From assembly GCF_000143415.4 (NCBI RefSeq), contig NW_003314277.1, positions 1,407,609 through 1,471,608 of the forward strand: a stretch of DNA of 64,000 nt. The letters are read 5' to 3'. This document shows, piece after piece, positions 25,217-36,042 of the stretch. The DNA is from Selaginella moellendorffii (lineage: Eukaryota > Streptophyta > Lycopodiopsida > Selaginellales > Selaginellaceae). Position 1 is the stretch's first letter, and each line of letters opens with the position of its first letter. The position numbers and the translations under genes are program-made. The notes under the pieces are model-generated. The model did no database searches, was not told where the DNA came from, and worked only from the letters and a program-made list of their open reading frames with translations.

Positions 25217-27096
25217 TGTAAGCGACTAAATTTTCCATTCTACTTTAGTCACTTAACCACACCTTTGACCACTTGGAGGAGTCTCATTCACAACCTCCAT
25301 AAGTCCAATCCAGGACTTGGGACTTGCTAGCCCCGAGAATGGCATCCATGCCACTCAACATTTGCACTTGGTCCAAGTGCTCCACGTGTCCGATCCCATG
25401 ACCGACACTCAAAGGTACCACCGACATAGCAGCCCGTTACGCTAAGGCCATGCCCAATCACCTTTGCCACACTGGTAGTCCAATACCACTTGCATCACAG
25501 TCTTGGCTCTCCAAGACTAGGCAAACAATCCGTGAGTGGTCATTTCGGATCCACTCCTTAGCATCCTTAGGATGCCCACCGACAAGGGGAATAGCCTTCC
25601 CCAATATCCCTCTGTCAGTCCCCACTAAGTCCCTTTCTGCCCCTGGCCGTGTTTGCCAACACTGCCACTGGATCGAGACCCACAGGCCCGACCACTAAGT
25701 CCCATGGTCCTCTGGGACTTCCTCACCACATGACTGTGTCCTTGGTCACTACCCCAGAGGACTGCTCCTCTTCCTTTCCACAGTCTGGGCCTTTGGGACA
25801 ACATTTCGGAACACCGTGGCCTTACGCGAGCCACCTGGGTACTCTCCTCGCCTTCTGCCCTTGGGTGCTCTAGCCATGGGCTTAGAGCGGGTTCCGTTGA
25901 GCCACACCAGGTATCCAAGTAGGTAGTGCCACCCACACTTGGACTGGGAGCATCGGCCAGTCGATCTCCCGGGGGAACTAGAGCCGGCTCTTGAACACTT
26001 CACCAAGCTACCCCGCTTGTCGGTCTGTGTTCACTCTAGTCTTGGACTTCCCAGTGGGCAGCTCATCACCCAACACTGGGTCCGGCCTTCCTGGGCCAAA
26101 CTGGCCTTTCCTGGCCAAACTGGCTCCACTGCAGTCCTCCCCCTTACTATACTTTTGGAGCTCACCAAACCCCCCAGGGTCTGGGAGACGAACGCTTTGG
26201 GCTTTCACCCTCTCAGGCTTCGGACTCGAACTCGGACTCGGACTCGGACTCGGACTCGGATTCGGACTCGGACTCGGGCTCGGGCGCGGTCTCGGCCTCG
26301 GCCTCGGTCTCGGTCTCGGTCCCGATCTCGGTCTCGGTCTCGGTCTTGGTCTCGGTCCCGGTCTCGGTCTCGGTCCCGGTCTCGGTCTCGACTTCGGACT
26401 CCATCTCGGACTCCATCTCGGACTCCATCTCGGACTCCATCTCGGACTCCATCTCGGGTCCATCTCGGGTCCATCTCGGACTCCATCTCGGACTCCATCT
26501 CGGGTCCATCTCGGACTCCATCTCGGACTCCATTTCGGGTCCATCTCGGGTCCACCTCGGACTCCATCTCGGACTCCATCTCGGGTCCATCTCGGACTCC
26601 ACTTCAGACTCCAACTCGGGTCCATCTCGGGTCCACCTCGGACTCCACTTCGGACTCCATCTCGGACTCCATCTCGGGTCCATCTCGGACTCCACTTCGG
26701 ACTCCAACTCGGGTCCATCTCAGACTCCACTTCGGACTCCAACTCGGGTCCATCTCGGACTCCACTTCGGACTCCAACTCGGGTCCATCTCGGACTCCAC
26801 TTCGGACTCCAACTCGGGTCCATCTCGGACTCCACTTCGGACTCCAACTCGAGTCCATCTCGGACACTCCCACGTGTCATGTGTTGGTCCTTTTGGGTCC
26901 CTTTTTGGAGCCTCGCCTTTTGCTCGCTTTGTGCTCGTTCCTCGAGCACTTCGTTGGGAGTTCCACTCCCGCTCTTGACTTTTCAAGTCGGAGCTTTTGG
27001 TCCAAACGTGTTACGCTCGTTTGGCTCTCGCTTCGGCCACTACCATGTGGCGCCCTTCCGGCTCCACTTTGGGGCCTAGGGATTTTGTGTCTCACA
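25217..27096 (-). repeat. LTR3: solo family-A LTR inside the inner element
   Basis: 1880 bp, TGTAAG...CTCACA, flanked by CTCAC on both sides (25212-25216 and 27097-27101). The outer copy near 20110 shows the uninterrupted sequence CTACTCACAAGGACC, confirming the empty site. A solo LTR arises by recombination between the two LTRs of a full element. It differs from both LTR pairs and carries the longest 12-/18-mer array (about 26215-26865). Confidence 0.85.
26215..26865. repeat. GGACTC / CTCCATCTCGG array in LTR3
   Basis: Starts as GGACTCGG and CGGTCTCGGTCC units, then becomes a long array of CGGACTCCATCTCGGGTCCAT-like 12- and 18-mers with a higher-order pattern (alternating ACTCCATCT and ACTCCACTT / ACTCCAACT). 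It is free of stops in several frames and produces the ORFs of over 400 codons across this LTR. Confidence 0.9.
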
Positions 27097-27725
27097 CTCA
27101 CAAGGACCATCTTTGCAAGTGTTACTTCGACACTTGATTTGGTCTCTTGGGGTAACCTTTTGCCCCTTAGGACCACTTGTCCATGTGATGAGAATACCAA
27201 CTCATCCTCTGAGTACACCCCCAACTCCTTGGGTTGTTCCAGCATTTATTAGAGGTAGCCCCGGCTACCATTTCAAGGACTTATGTCCTCTTCCGTATTT
27301 GACCTCCCACGGTCATCAATTCCAGTCTCAAATTTATGAGCACTTGCCTCAATTATGTGAGGATAATCTTATGACTCCTTTATTATTTTGGAGTCTCTAT
27401 CTTTCCCGTGATCCCAACTATAGTTGTTTACCACAACTACCTTAGTCAATTTGATGAGCCAAATGCTCATCCAGATCACATCCTCAACTCAATGAGGAAA
27501 ACCTTGCATTGTTCCCAAGATCCCAAAGTTGTTCCATTATTGGCCCTTTTCTATCCACCATGTTGTCTACAAGTTCACACATGAACTGTAATGGGGAGCC
27601 ATGTCTTCCCGACCTGCTACTCCTCAAGGATAGGCCCACTCCTCGGACCTTCCAATGCCAATACCAGTGGTGATATACTTGAGCACCAATAAAAGTCGGA
27701 TTAAGGAACAGCTCTGATACCAAGT
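27097..27725 (-). mobile_element. Internal region of inner family-A element, primer-site end
   Basis: 629 bp (including the CTCAC duplication) between the solo LTR and LTR4, ending in the primer site. Homologous to 20112-20329 and to 29191-29609 of the outer copy and to 7790-8241 of the old copy. A 50-codon minus-strand open stretch begins MLEQPKELGVYSEDELVF near 27245, but it is broken in the other copies, so I do not call it a gene. Confidence 0.75.
27711..27725 (-). other. Primer-binding site (initiator tRNA-Met type)
   Basis: On the minus strand ACTTGGTATCAGAGC directly follows the end of LTR4. TGGTATCAGAGC is the usual complement of the 3' end of plant initiator tRNA-Met in LTR retrotransposons. 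Confidence 0.8.
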
Positions 27726-28796
27726 TGTAAGCGACTAATTTTTCCATTTTACTTTAGTCACTTAACTGCACCTCCGACCACTTGCAAGAGTCTCATTCAC
27801 AACCTCCATAAGTCCCCGTTAGGACTTGGGGCTTGCCAGCCCTAAGAATGGCATCCATGCCACTCAACCTTTGCACTTGGTCCAAGTGCTCCACGTGTCC
27901 GATCCCATGACCGACACCCCAAGGTACCATCGACATACCAACCCATTACGCTAGGCCATGCCCATTCACCTTGGTCACACCGGTGGTCTAACACCACCTG
28001 CATCATAATCCCGTCTCTCAAAGACTGGGCCATCCGTCCATGAACGATCATCCCAGATCTACTCCTTAGCATCCTTAGGATGCCCGCAGACATGGGGAAT
28101 AGCCTTCCCCGACAACTCTTTTCCAGTCCCCACCAAGTCCCTTTTAGTCCATGGCCGTGTTCGCCAACATTGCCACTGGATCAAGGCCCGCATGCCTGAC
28201 CGCTAAGTCCCACTATCCTTTGGGACTTTCTCACCATGTGACTGTATCCTTAGTCACTGCACTAGAGGATTGCTCCTCTTCCCTTTCACCGTTTGGGACT
28301 TTGGGACAACATTTCGGAACACCGTGGCCTTATGCAAGCCTCATGGGTAATCTCCCCGCCTTTCGCCTTTAGGTGCTCTAGCCATGGGCTTAGAGTGAGG
28401 TTCCGTTGAGCCACGACAGGTATCCAAGTAGGTAGTGCCACCCACACTTGGACTAGGAGCATCGGCCAGTCGATCTCCCGGGGGAACTAGAGCCGGCTCT
28501 TGAACACTTCACCAAACTACCCTGCTTGTCGGTTTGTGTTCACTCTAGTCTTGGACTTCCCAGTGGGCAGCTCATCACCCAACACTGGGTCCGGCCTTCA
28601 TGGGCCAAACTGGCCTTTCCTGGCCAAACTGGCTCCACTGCAGTCCTCCCCCTACTATACTTTTGGAGCTCACCAAACCCCCCAGGGTCTGGGAGACGAA
28701 CGCTTTGGGCTTTCACCCTCTCAGGCTCGATCTCGGACTCGGCCTCGGACTCGGACTCGGCCTCGGCCTCGGCCTCGATCTCGGTCTCGATCCCGA

Positions 28797-28828
<32 letters not shown>

Positions 28829-29190
28829 CTGGTCTTGGTCTCGGTCCTGGTCTCGACTTCGGACTCCATCTCGGGTCCATCTCGGACTCCATCTCAAGTC
28901 CATCTCAAGTCCATCTTGGACTCCATCTCGGACTCCACCTCGGACTCCATCTCAGGTCCTTCTCGGACTCCATCTCGAGTCCCATCTCGGGTCCCTTTTT
29001 AGAGCCTTGCTTATTGCTCTCTTTGTGCTTGTTCCTCGAGCACTTTGTTGGGAGTTCCACTCCCGCTCTCGACCTTTCAAGGCGGAGCTTTTAATCCAAA
29101 CCTGTTACGCTCGTTTGGCTTTCGCTTCGGCCACTACCACGTGGCGCCCCTCCGGCTCCACTTTGGGGCCTAGGGATTTTGTGTCTCACA
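27726..29190 (-). repeat. LTR4 (5' LTR of inner family-A element)
   Basis: 1465 bp with TG...CA ends, near-identical to LTR2 along much of its length. Short minisatellite at about 28725-29000. Preceded (on the plus strand) by the primer site, followed by the CCTCG duplication. Confidence 0.85.
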
Positions 29191-29609
29191 CCTCGGTCAT
29201 CAATTCCGGTCTCAAGTTTATGAGCACCACCCTCCACTATATGAGGGTAATCTTGTGACTCCTTTATTGTTTTGGAGTTTGCATCTTTCCCGTGGTCCCA
29301 ACTATAGTTGTTTACCACAACTACATTAGCCTATTTGCTACGTCAAATGCTCATCTGGATCACATCTTCAACTCTCTGAGGAAACCTTCATACTATTCCC
29401 AAGATCCCAAAGTCGTTCCCTTACTAGCCCTTTTCCATCCACCACATCATGCACAAGTTCACGCATGAACTCGAGTGGAGAGCCATGTCCTCTTGACATG
29501 CTACTCCTCGAGGATAGGTCCATACATAGGACTTTCCAATTCCAATACAAGTGGTGATATATTTGGCCATCAATAAGAGTCGGACTAAGGAACAGCTCCG
29601 ATACCAAAT
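29191..29609 (-). mobile_element. Internal region of outer family-A element, primer-site end
   Basis: Right remainder of the outer internal region. It starts with the duplicated CCTCG and ends with the primer site ATTTGGTATCGGAGC (minus strand, 29595-29609) against LTR5. Confidence 0.78.
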
Positions 29610-31173
29610 TGTAAGCGACTAATTTTTCCATTTTACTTTAATCACTTAACCGCACCTCCAACCACTTGGAGGAGTCTCATTCACAACCTCCATAAGTCCC
29701 AGTTAGGACTTGGGGCTTGCTAGCCCCGAGAATGGCATCCATGCCACTCAACCTTTGCACTTGGTCCAAGTGCTCCACGTGTCTAATCCCATGACCGACA
29801 CCCCAAGGTACCACTGACATATCGGCCCATTACGCTAAGGCCATGCCCATTCACCTTGGTCACACTGGTGGTCTAATGCCATCTGCATCATAGTCCCATC
29901 TCTAAAAAACTAGGCCATCCGTCTGTGAGTGATCATCCTAGATTTACTCCTTAGCATCCTTAGGATGCCCGCAGACATGGGGAATAGCCTTCCCCGACAA
30001 TTCTTTTCCAGTCCCCATTAAGTCCCTTTTTGTCCATGGCCGTGTTCGCTAACACTGCCACTAGATCAAGGCCCGCAGGCTTGACCTCTAAGTCCCACTA
30101 TCCTTTGGGACTTCCTCACCATATAACTATATCCTTGGTCACTGCACTAGAGGACTGCTCCTCTTCCCTTTCACCGTTTAGGACTTTGGGACAACATTTC
30201 GGAACACCGTGGCCTTATGCAAGCCTCATGGGTACTCTCCCACATTTCACTTTTAGGTGCTTTAGCCATGGGCTTAGAATGAGGTTCCGTTGAGCCATGC
30301 CAAGTATCCAAGTAGGTAGTGCCACCCACACTTGGACTAGGAGCATCGGCTAGTCGATCTCCCAGGGGAACTAGAGCTGGCTCTTGAACATTTCACCAAG
30401 CTACCCCACTTGTCGATCCGTGTTCACTTTAGTCTTGGACTTCCTAGTGGGCAGCTCATCACCCAACACTAGGTACAGCCTTCTTGGGCCAAATTGGCCT
30501 TTCCTGGCCAAACTGGCTTCACTGCAGTCCTCCCCTTTACTATACTTTTGGAGCTCACCAAACCCCCCAGGGTCTGGGAGACGAACGCTTTGGGCTTTCA
30601 CCCTCTCAGACTTGAACTTGGACTCGGACTTAGACTCGGACTTGGACTCAGACTCGGGCTTGGGCTCGAACTCGGGCTCGGACTCGGCCTCGGTCTCGAT
30701 CTTAGTCTCGGTCTCGGTCCTGGTCTTGGTCTCGACTTCGGACTCCATCTTGGGTCCATCTCGGACTCCATCTCGGGTCCATCTCGGACTCCATCTTGGG
30801 TCCATCTCGGACTCCATCTCGGACTCCATCTCGGGTCCATCTTGGACTCCATCTCGGACTCCATCTCGGATCCATCTCGGACTCCATCTTGGGTCCATCT
30901 CGGATCCATCTCGGACTCCATCTCGGGTTCATCTCAGACACTTCCACGTGTCATGTGTCGGTCCTCTTGTGTCCCTTTTCTAGAGACTCACTTAAAATTT
31001 CACTTCGTGTTTGTCCTTCGAGCACTTCGTTGGGAGTTCCACTCCCACTTTCTACCTTTTCAAGTCGGAGCTTTTAGTCCAAACGTGTTACGCTTGTTTG
31101 GCTTTCGCTTCGGCCACTACCACGTGGTGCCCTTTCGGCTCCACTTTGGGGCCTAGGGATTTTGTGTCTCACA
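29610..31173 (-). repeat. LTR5 (5' LTR of outer family-A element)
   Basis: 1564 bp, TG...CA ends, sharing private variants with LTR1. Its array (about 30600-30940) is mostly GGACTCCATCT units with a short GGACTTGG head, lacking the long CGGTCC block of LTR1. The two LTRs were identical at insertion, so that block has expanded or contracted since. Confidence 0.85.
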
Positions 31174-31805
31174 CCAAGCCCCTAAGAAGGGGAGAGGACC
31201 AATGAGCCACAAGGTACTCAAGTGGGGCACCACTCCACATAAGCCAGGAGCACCACAGTTGATTTCCCTTTTGAAAGTGGGAGTTATTCTTGAGCACTTC
31301 CTTGGGTGGTCCTTCTAACACCACTTAAGTCTATGTTCACTCCCACCCAAAGCCCCTAAACCCCAGTCTCAACCTCAAGTTAGTTTTAGAGACACCACTA
31401 GAGAGTTACTTCAAAACTTTTTTTTAAATCTCACTATCCCTATTATACTTTTGGAACACCTTGCAGCCCCTTCCCCCCCGCCTCCCCCGGGACTCGACCT
31501 CAGACTCAATCTCAGATCCAACCTTAAACTTAGTTTCGGATTTAATCTCGAACCCAATCTCAGACTCAGTTTTGGACTTGATCTAAGACTCGATCTCGGA
31601 CCCGAACTTGGATCTTAGACTTGGTCTCAAACTCGGTCTCAAACTCAGTCTTAATGTCAGCCTCGGACTCGATCTCAAACTCAATCTCGAAGTCAGTCTT
31701 GAACTCAATCTCTAACTCGATTTCATTCGATAAACTCTTTATCATTTTGGTCGTGGTTGCAAGGATCCTTTAGCCTATGACACCTTGGGGAGCTGGTTCT
31801 TTACA

Positions 31806-31988
31806 GGGTCGCTTAGTGAACATAGTAAACTATCATGTAGTAATATTAAAGGGCTAAACTCAATATGCAAGAGCTTTTGCCAAGTTAAAAAGAGAATTAA
31901 AAGCTAGGCTAAGTATGTTTAACTCAAAATATATAGAAGTTTCTACTTTATGTTTATTTGGCTAAGTGCAAATGCCAAGTTAAGTTTA
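31806..31988. other. Short unassigned segment between family-B LTRs B2 and B3
   Basis: 183 bp, AT-rich, with no primer site next to B3. It contains the repeated word TTTGCCAAGTTAA / ATGCCAAGTTAA. Origin unclear. Confidence 0.4.
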
Positions 31989-33107
31989 TGTAAGTTACAA
32001 ATTTTTCCTTTTCAATTTGCCAATTTACCTTGTCTATCCGACCAACACTACTTTGGCTTTAACTAAGTTCCCTCACCAAGGTTCCCACCTATTGTACCAA
32101 CTCTTACTTGGTCCTACTTGGTTTCAGCTACTCACTACACAAACAACGGAGCGTTAACTATCCATCCATGAATTCCCTAATCTCTCCCAATCCCCCTCCC
32201 CGGGTTAGATTGGACTTAAGGTTTGGCTACACTCCTCATAGGCACAAGCAGCTAAGCACATCAAGCTTTCAGGTTCCTAACATCCCTTGGTCCAACAAGA
32301 CTTGATCATGGGACCCTCTAAATCCCAAGCCTTGGGTGCAACACTTGCTTTGGATGCCAGGGCAAAACACCGTGGCCTAATGGCCCGGTATGGGTACCTC
32401 TACCCCCCCACTTCCATTCTGAAGGGAAGGCCCAAGCCCCTAAAAAGGGTGAGGACAAATGAGCCGCAAGGTACTCAAGTTGGGCACCACTCCACATAAG
32501 CCGGGAACACCGCAGTTGGTTTCTCTTCTGGGAGTGGGAGTTGCTCTTGAACACTTCCTTGGGTGGCCCCTCCGGCACCACCCGAGTCCATGCTCACTCC
32601 CACCCAAGGCCCTTTGGCCCCAGTTTCAACCTCAAATTAGTTTGGAAGCACCATTGGGGAGTTCCTTCAAAACTGATTCTTGGATCTCACTATCCCTACT
32701 ATACTTTTGGAACCCCTTACAGCCCCCCCCCGGGAGACACATGCTTTGGGCTTTCACCCTTCGACTTGTATTAGTACTTGGACTCGATTTTGGACTTGAT
32801 CTCGGACCTGACTTCGGACTCGGTCTCGGACTCGATCTTGGATTTGACCTCGGACCCAATCTCGGACTTGACTTTGGACTCGACCTCAGACTCGGTCTCG
32901 GACCCGATCTCAGATCTCGGACTTTGTCTCGAACTCAGTCTTGGAGTCAGCCTCGGACTTGATCCCAGACTTTATCTCAAACTCGGTTTCAAAGTCGGTC
33001 TTGGACTCAATTTTAGACTTGGTCCTATCCAATGAACTCTTTATCATTTCGGTCATGCTTTCGGGGATCCTTTAGCCTACAACACCTTGAGGAGTTGGTT
33101 CTTTACA
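31989..33107 (-). repeat. Family-B LTR (B3), complete
   Basis: 1119 bp with TGTAAGTTACAAATTTTTCC at the left and GGTTCTTTACA at the right (TG...CA ends). Contains the 12-mer array GGACTCGATCTT at about 32775-33030. No matching 5-bp duplication is visible (GTTTA left, ATCTA right), so it may be an old solo LTR or a rearranged end. It is the best reference copy for family B. Confidence 0.7.
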
Positions 33108-34593
33108 ATCTACTAAGACTTGGACAAAAGGGGCTAACAAAAGGAACTAGTAATATCAATTTTCTACCATTGTGGCAATAAAAAGAGAGTGTTCATAAGG
33201 ACTGGCTAACAAATATTTTTTGATATCTAAAGTTATATTCACAATATAAAGAAAAAAAAGTTGGTAAATATGACTAAGAAAGTATTGATTGGGCACTCCA
33301 TTATAATGTGTGATGTTATGATAAGATATAAAGCTCCTATTCAATATTCAATTTTGGTGATGATGTTTCTTGTCCCACTGCTCCACAAATCACTCATGAA
33401 TTTCATTTTTACATGACACAAAAAAAGGAAAAAGAGAGTTATGGAATATTTATCCCACATAATATAATTTAGTATTGTACACTTACTCAAATAAAGTTTA
33501 TGCTATATAGTTAAACCCTTGTTAAATTTGTGGTGATGTCATGTTGTTTAGGATGATGTGGCATTAATCTTCAGTTTGAGGTTTTATGCCCCATACATAT
33601 ATAGCATACTTTATGACAAACATATTATACACACAATCATGTTTTGATTGCTTCTATAACAATTAAAAAATGATTGTGTGCATAATATTTTGCAAGCAAT
33701 TAAAAAAAAAAATCTACACATGTAAATATATAATACTCCAACACTCAATCACATATTCATTGCCATAAGCAATAGCCTAGCATTAGAATAGCTGGCAAAT
33801 GTCATGTAAAACAAAGAACTTAATTAAAAACATTATAAATCAAAATCCAAAGTGAAATAAAGATGGTGGTAAGGCTGGAGTGTCACATGGTGGGAAATCA
33901 TCATCACGCCCTGTTCCCAGCCGGCTCTAAAGGTTCACCAAATCATCCCGAACATGAAGGTTATACACACTTTTCAATACTTACTTGCAACAGTCAAGAA
34001 ATCTTGGAATTGCTACAGCAAGAATCATCCCCATTGCCCGGCAAAAGCCACAATTGGTGATGATCAAGGACAACAGAAAAATTGTCAAAATCTTTAAGCT
34101 TTCACATTTAAAATTTTCTTTGTTTTGCTAAAGGCCTGCCCATTGATCTGATAAGTCACCCTAGCGATGCTTCTCCGACCTCTCCACAACAAGTGGCAGC
34201 CTCACGACACAAAACACAGGATCTCCTCACTCCAAGTTACTCGGGAACACACTCGCTGTTGAAATAAGAGAACCCACTTACACAGAACACAAAGAACAAA
34301 CACTCCCTGCTCTAAAGCACAGTCCAAGAAACTTTGGTAAACACAGAATCCCTAACCCTTGATCGCTTGTGCAGTACAGCATTTAAACATTGTTAACAGC
34401 AAGCATTTACAAAACCAGAAGAATCGTCTCCAAAATCCCGGACTGGCAAACTTAGTAGCATCAGCGAATAGTGGTGGTAGTCACAAGTTAGACGACATCA
34501 AAATCTCTCCCCTATACAGTGAGTTGCCTTCGATCAATCGGTGAGACTTTTTAGCGTGCCTGGATCGATCGATCAGTGAGCCGAGGCCGTGGA
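33108..34593. other. AT-rich intergenic region and trihelix gene 3' flank
   Basis: No gene recognised up to about 33860. Base composition becomes balanced from 33860 to 34593, which probably holds the 3' UTR of the minus-strand trihelix gene. Confidence 0.45.
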
Positions 34594-35871
34594 TCATAGG
34601 TAGTGCTCTGTAAACACGGAGGAGCTGAGCGTTTCAGTGGGACAAAGCGTGGCCGAGGAGAGCAACTCACCTGTGTTGCCGCCGCCAGCTCCTCCGCCGC
34701 CACCCCCGAGCTTGCCGTGCTTCATCTTGGCTAGCTCCACCTGCGTTTGCATGAAGAGCTGCATCCTCTGGAGCTCCAGATCCTTGGTAAACTCCATGCG
34801 CTGCCGCTCCAGATCCATGAGCTGCTGCTGCTTGGCGCTCTCGATCCGCTCGTAAACCTCCCCAAATTTGATGATGGCCCTCGCCAGATCCTTGAAGCTC
34901 CCCTCCACCTTCCGCCTCTTGGACGACGAAGCTCTTCCCTCGTTGGCAGCCGTGGCGTTTCCATTGTTCTCGCAGCTATCGGTCATCCCGGCACTAAACT
35001 CTCGGCTGGAGGAATCGTTGCTCGTCGCTTGCGCTTGCTGGGCTTGCTGCTGGCGATGGTTCCTCGACTGATCTCTGCTAACTGGAGTAGCAGTGAGAGC
35101 GGCGGCGGCGGCAGCGGCCGGGGCAATGCCGTTGTTTGATGGCGGAGGAGTCGACCTCTTCTTCCCTTTCTTCGATGGACCAATGAGTTCGTCCAGCTTC
35201 ACGAAAAATGGCCACTTACTGGGGCTCCCCTCGCTCGCCAGCCTCGCCTTCTCGATCTTATACTTCTTCTTGAGCGTATCTAGGCGATTCTTACACTGGA
35301 CATCGCTCTTGCCACTTCTCCCGCTGGAGCTCTCGTCCAAGCACGACCTCTTGGTCACCTCGTCAGCCACCTCTCGCCAATGCTTTTGCTTGAGATTCCC
35401 CCTGTTGAGATGGAGATACCTCTCCCCCCAAGCGTCAATGAGCGCCAGCGTGGCCCCCTCCGTCCACGCGTCGTCACGGCCGTGGCCGGGAGTGCCGCCG
35501 TCAGCCCTAGCCTTGCTTGCCGGTGGAAGAACCCTAGCCGCCAGTTCTTGTGAATGCTGCTGGGGATGCTGGAGAGGACTCTTGTGCTGCTGGTGATTCT
35601 GGTGATGGAGCGACAGCGATAATCCGCGGCCATTGCCGTGCGGCGCCGGGAATCGATCGAGCGGGGAAGAATGGGGAAGATTATGCTGCCCTACCTCTCG
35701 ATTCGTGGCCGCGGCGATCGCTGGAGGAGGTGCTGGGGCGTGGATTTGCTGCGTGTGAATCTGGTGATGGCCATGGAGCATGACATGATTTTGCTGGTGG
35801 GGCTGGTGATGGGGCTGGCGGTGCTGCTGCTGCTTGCCCTGGACTGCGTAGGGCTCCTCGGCCATCGCCAC
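34594..35871 (-). CDS. Trihelix transcription factor, SIP1/ASIL-like
   Basis: Two exons on the minus strand: 34671-35871 and 34594-34607, with a 63-nt intron (GTGAGT...TTACAG); 404 residues. The N-terminal 130 residues are His/Gln/Pro-rich and disordered. Residues about 135-212 form a single trihelix (MYB/SANT-like) DNA-binding domain with the three spaced tryptophans in AWTEGATLALIDAWGERYL and KHWREVADEV, then VQCKNRLDTLKKKYKIEKAR, the SIP1-clade signature. SKKGKKR and SSKRRK are likely nuclear signals. A C-terminal coiled coil (ARAIIKFGEVYERIESAKQQ onward) is typical of ASIL1/ASIL2, repressors of seed-maturation genes in Arabidopsis; that role is not shown here. If the intron is retained the frame stays open for 21 extra residues and the same FTEHYL-type end is reached. 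The PPR gene is divergent, 171 bp away. Confidence 0.88.
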   Translation of the reverse strand: MAMAEEPYAVQGKQQQHRQPHHQPHQQNHVMLHGHHQIHTQQIHAPAPPPAIAAATNREVGQHNLPHSSPLDRFPAPHGNGRGLSLSLHHQNHQQHKSPLQHPQQHSQELAARVLPPASKARADGGTPGHGRDDAWTEGATLALIDAWGERYLHLNRGNLKQKHWREVADEVTKRSCLDESSSGRSGKSDVQCKNRLDTLKKKYKIEKARLASEGSPSKWPFFVKLDELIGPSKKGKKRSTPPPSNNGIAPAAAAAAALTATPVSRDQSRNHRQQQAQQAQATSNDSSSREFSAGMTDSCENNGNATAANEGRASSSKRRKVEGSFKDLARAIIKFGEVYERIESAKQQQLMDLERQRMEFTKDLELQRMQLFMQTQVELAKMKHGKLGGGGGGAGGGNTGELLSSATLCPTETLSSSVFTEHYL

Positions 35872-36042
35872 TGCCTCTCTTCTATCCTAGGTCGAGAAAT
35901 GCTTCAGGCGGCCGGAAGGCAGATCTGGCCACTCACAGTATGACGCGTGGCAGCCACGGCTTTTTTCCGGCAACTTGCTCGGTTTCGATTCTCGGCCACT
36001 GGAACGCACGGAATACGTCCGGACGGAAATTAGGGCTTGGCG
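35872..36042. promoter_or_regulatory. 171-bp divergent promoter/leader between trihelix and PPR genes
   Basis: The two start codons face away from each other across only 171 bp, so both 5' leaders and any core promoters lie here or in coding sequence. I see no clear TATA box. CACGCGTCATAC-type CG-rich sequence and a GGCCAC pair occur; none is a confident motif. Confidence 0.55.

Larger units (their letters stand above)
20335..29190 (-). mobile_element. Inner family-A non-autonomous LTR retrotransposon
   Basis: LTR2 (20335-21788, 1454 bp) is the 3' LTR and LTR4 (27726-29190, 1465 bp) the 5' LTR; the internal part is 21789-25216 plus 27102-27725 (about 4.05 kb). The minus-strand primer site ACTTGGTATCAGAGC (27711-27725) abuts LTR4. 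LTR2 and LTR4 share private variants (TTAACTGCACCTCC near the start; GCTTATTGCTCTCTTTGTGC near the end) absent from LTR1/LTR5. It was inserted into the outer copy in the same orientation and is therefore younger. Internal sequence is non-coding, as in the outer copy. Length without the solo LTR is about 7.0 kb. Confidence 0.82.

Noticed and set aside
26380-26860. CRISPR-like regular repeats
   Set aside because: Units are contiguous 12- to 18-mers without unique spacers, in a plant retrotransposon LTR.
27102-27245. Small minus-strand ORF (MLEQPKEL...) as a family-A accessory gene
   Set aside because: The corresponding stretch in the outer copy and the old copy has stops and frameshifts, and no homology is visible.
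25939-27252. ORFs up to 437 codons with Arg-Thr and Thr-Pro-Ser-Arg repeats, and shadows on the minus strand
   Set aside because: Products of the GGACTC / CTCCATCTCGG array in solo LTR3; they cross the LTR border and the target duplication.
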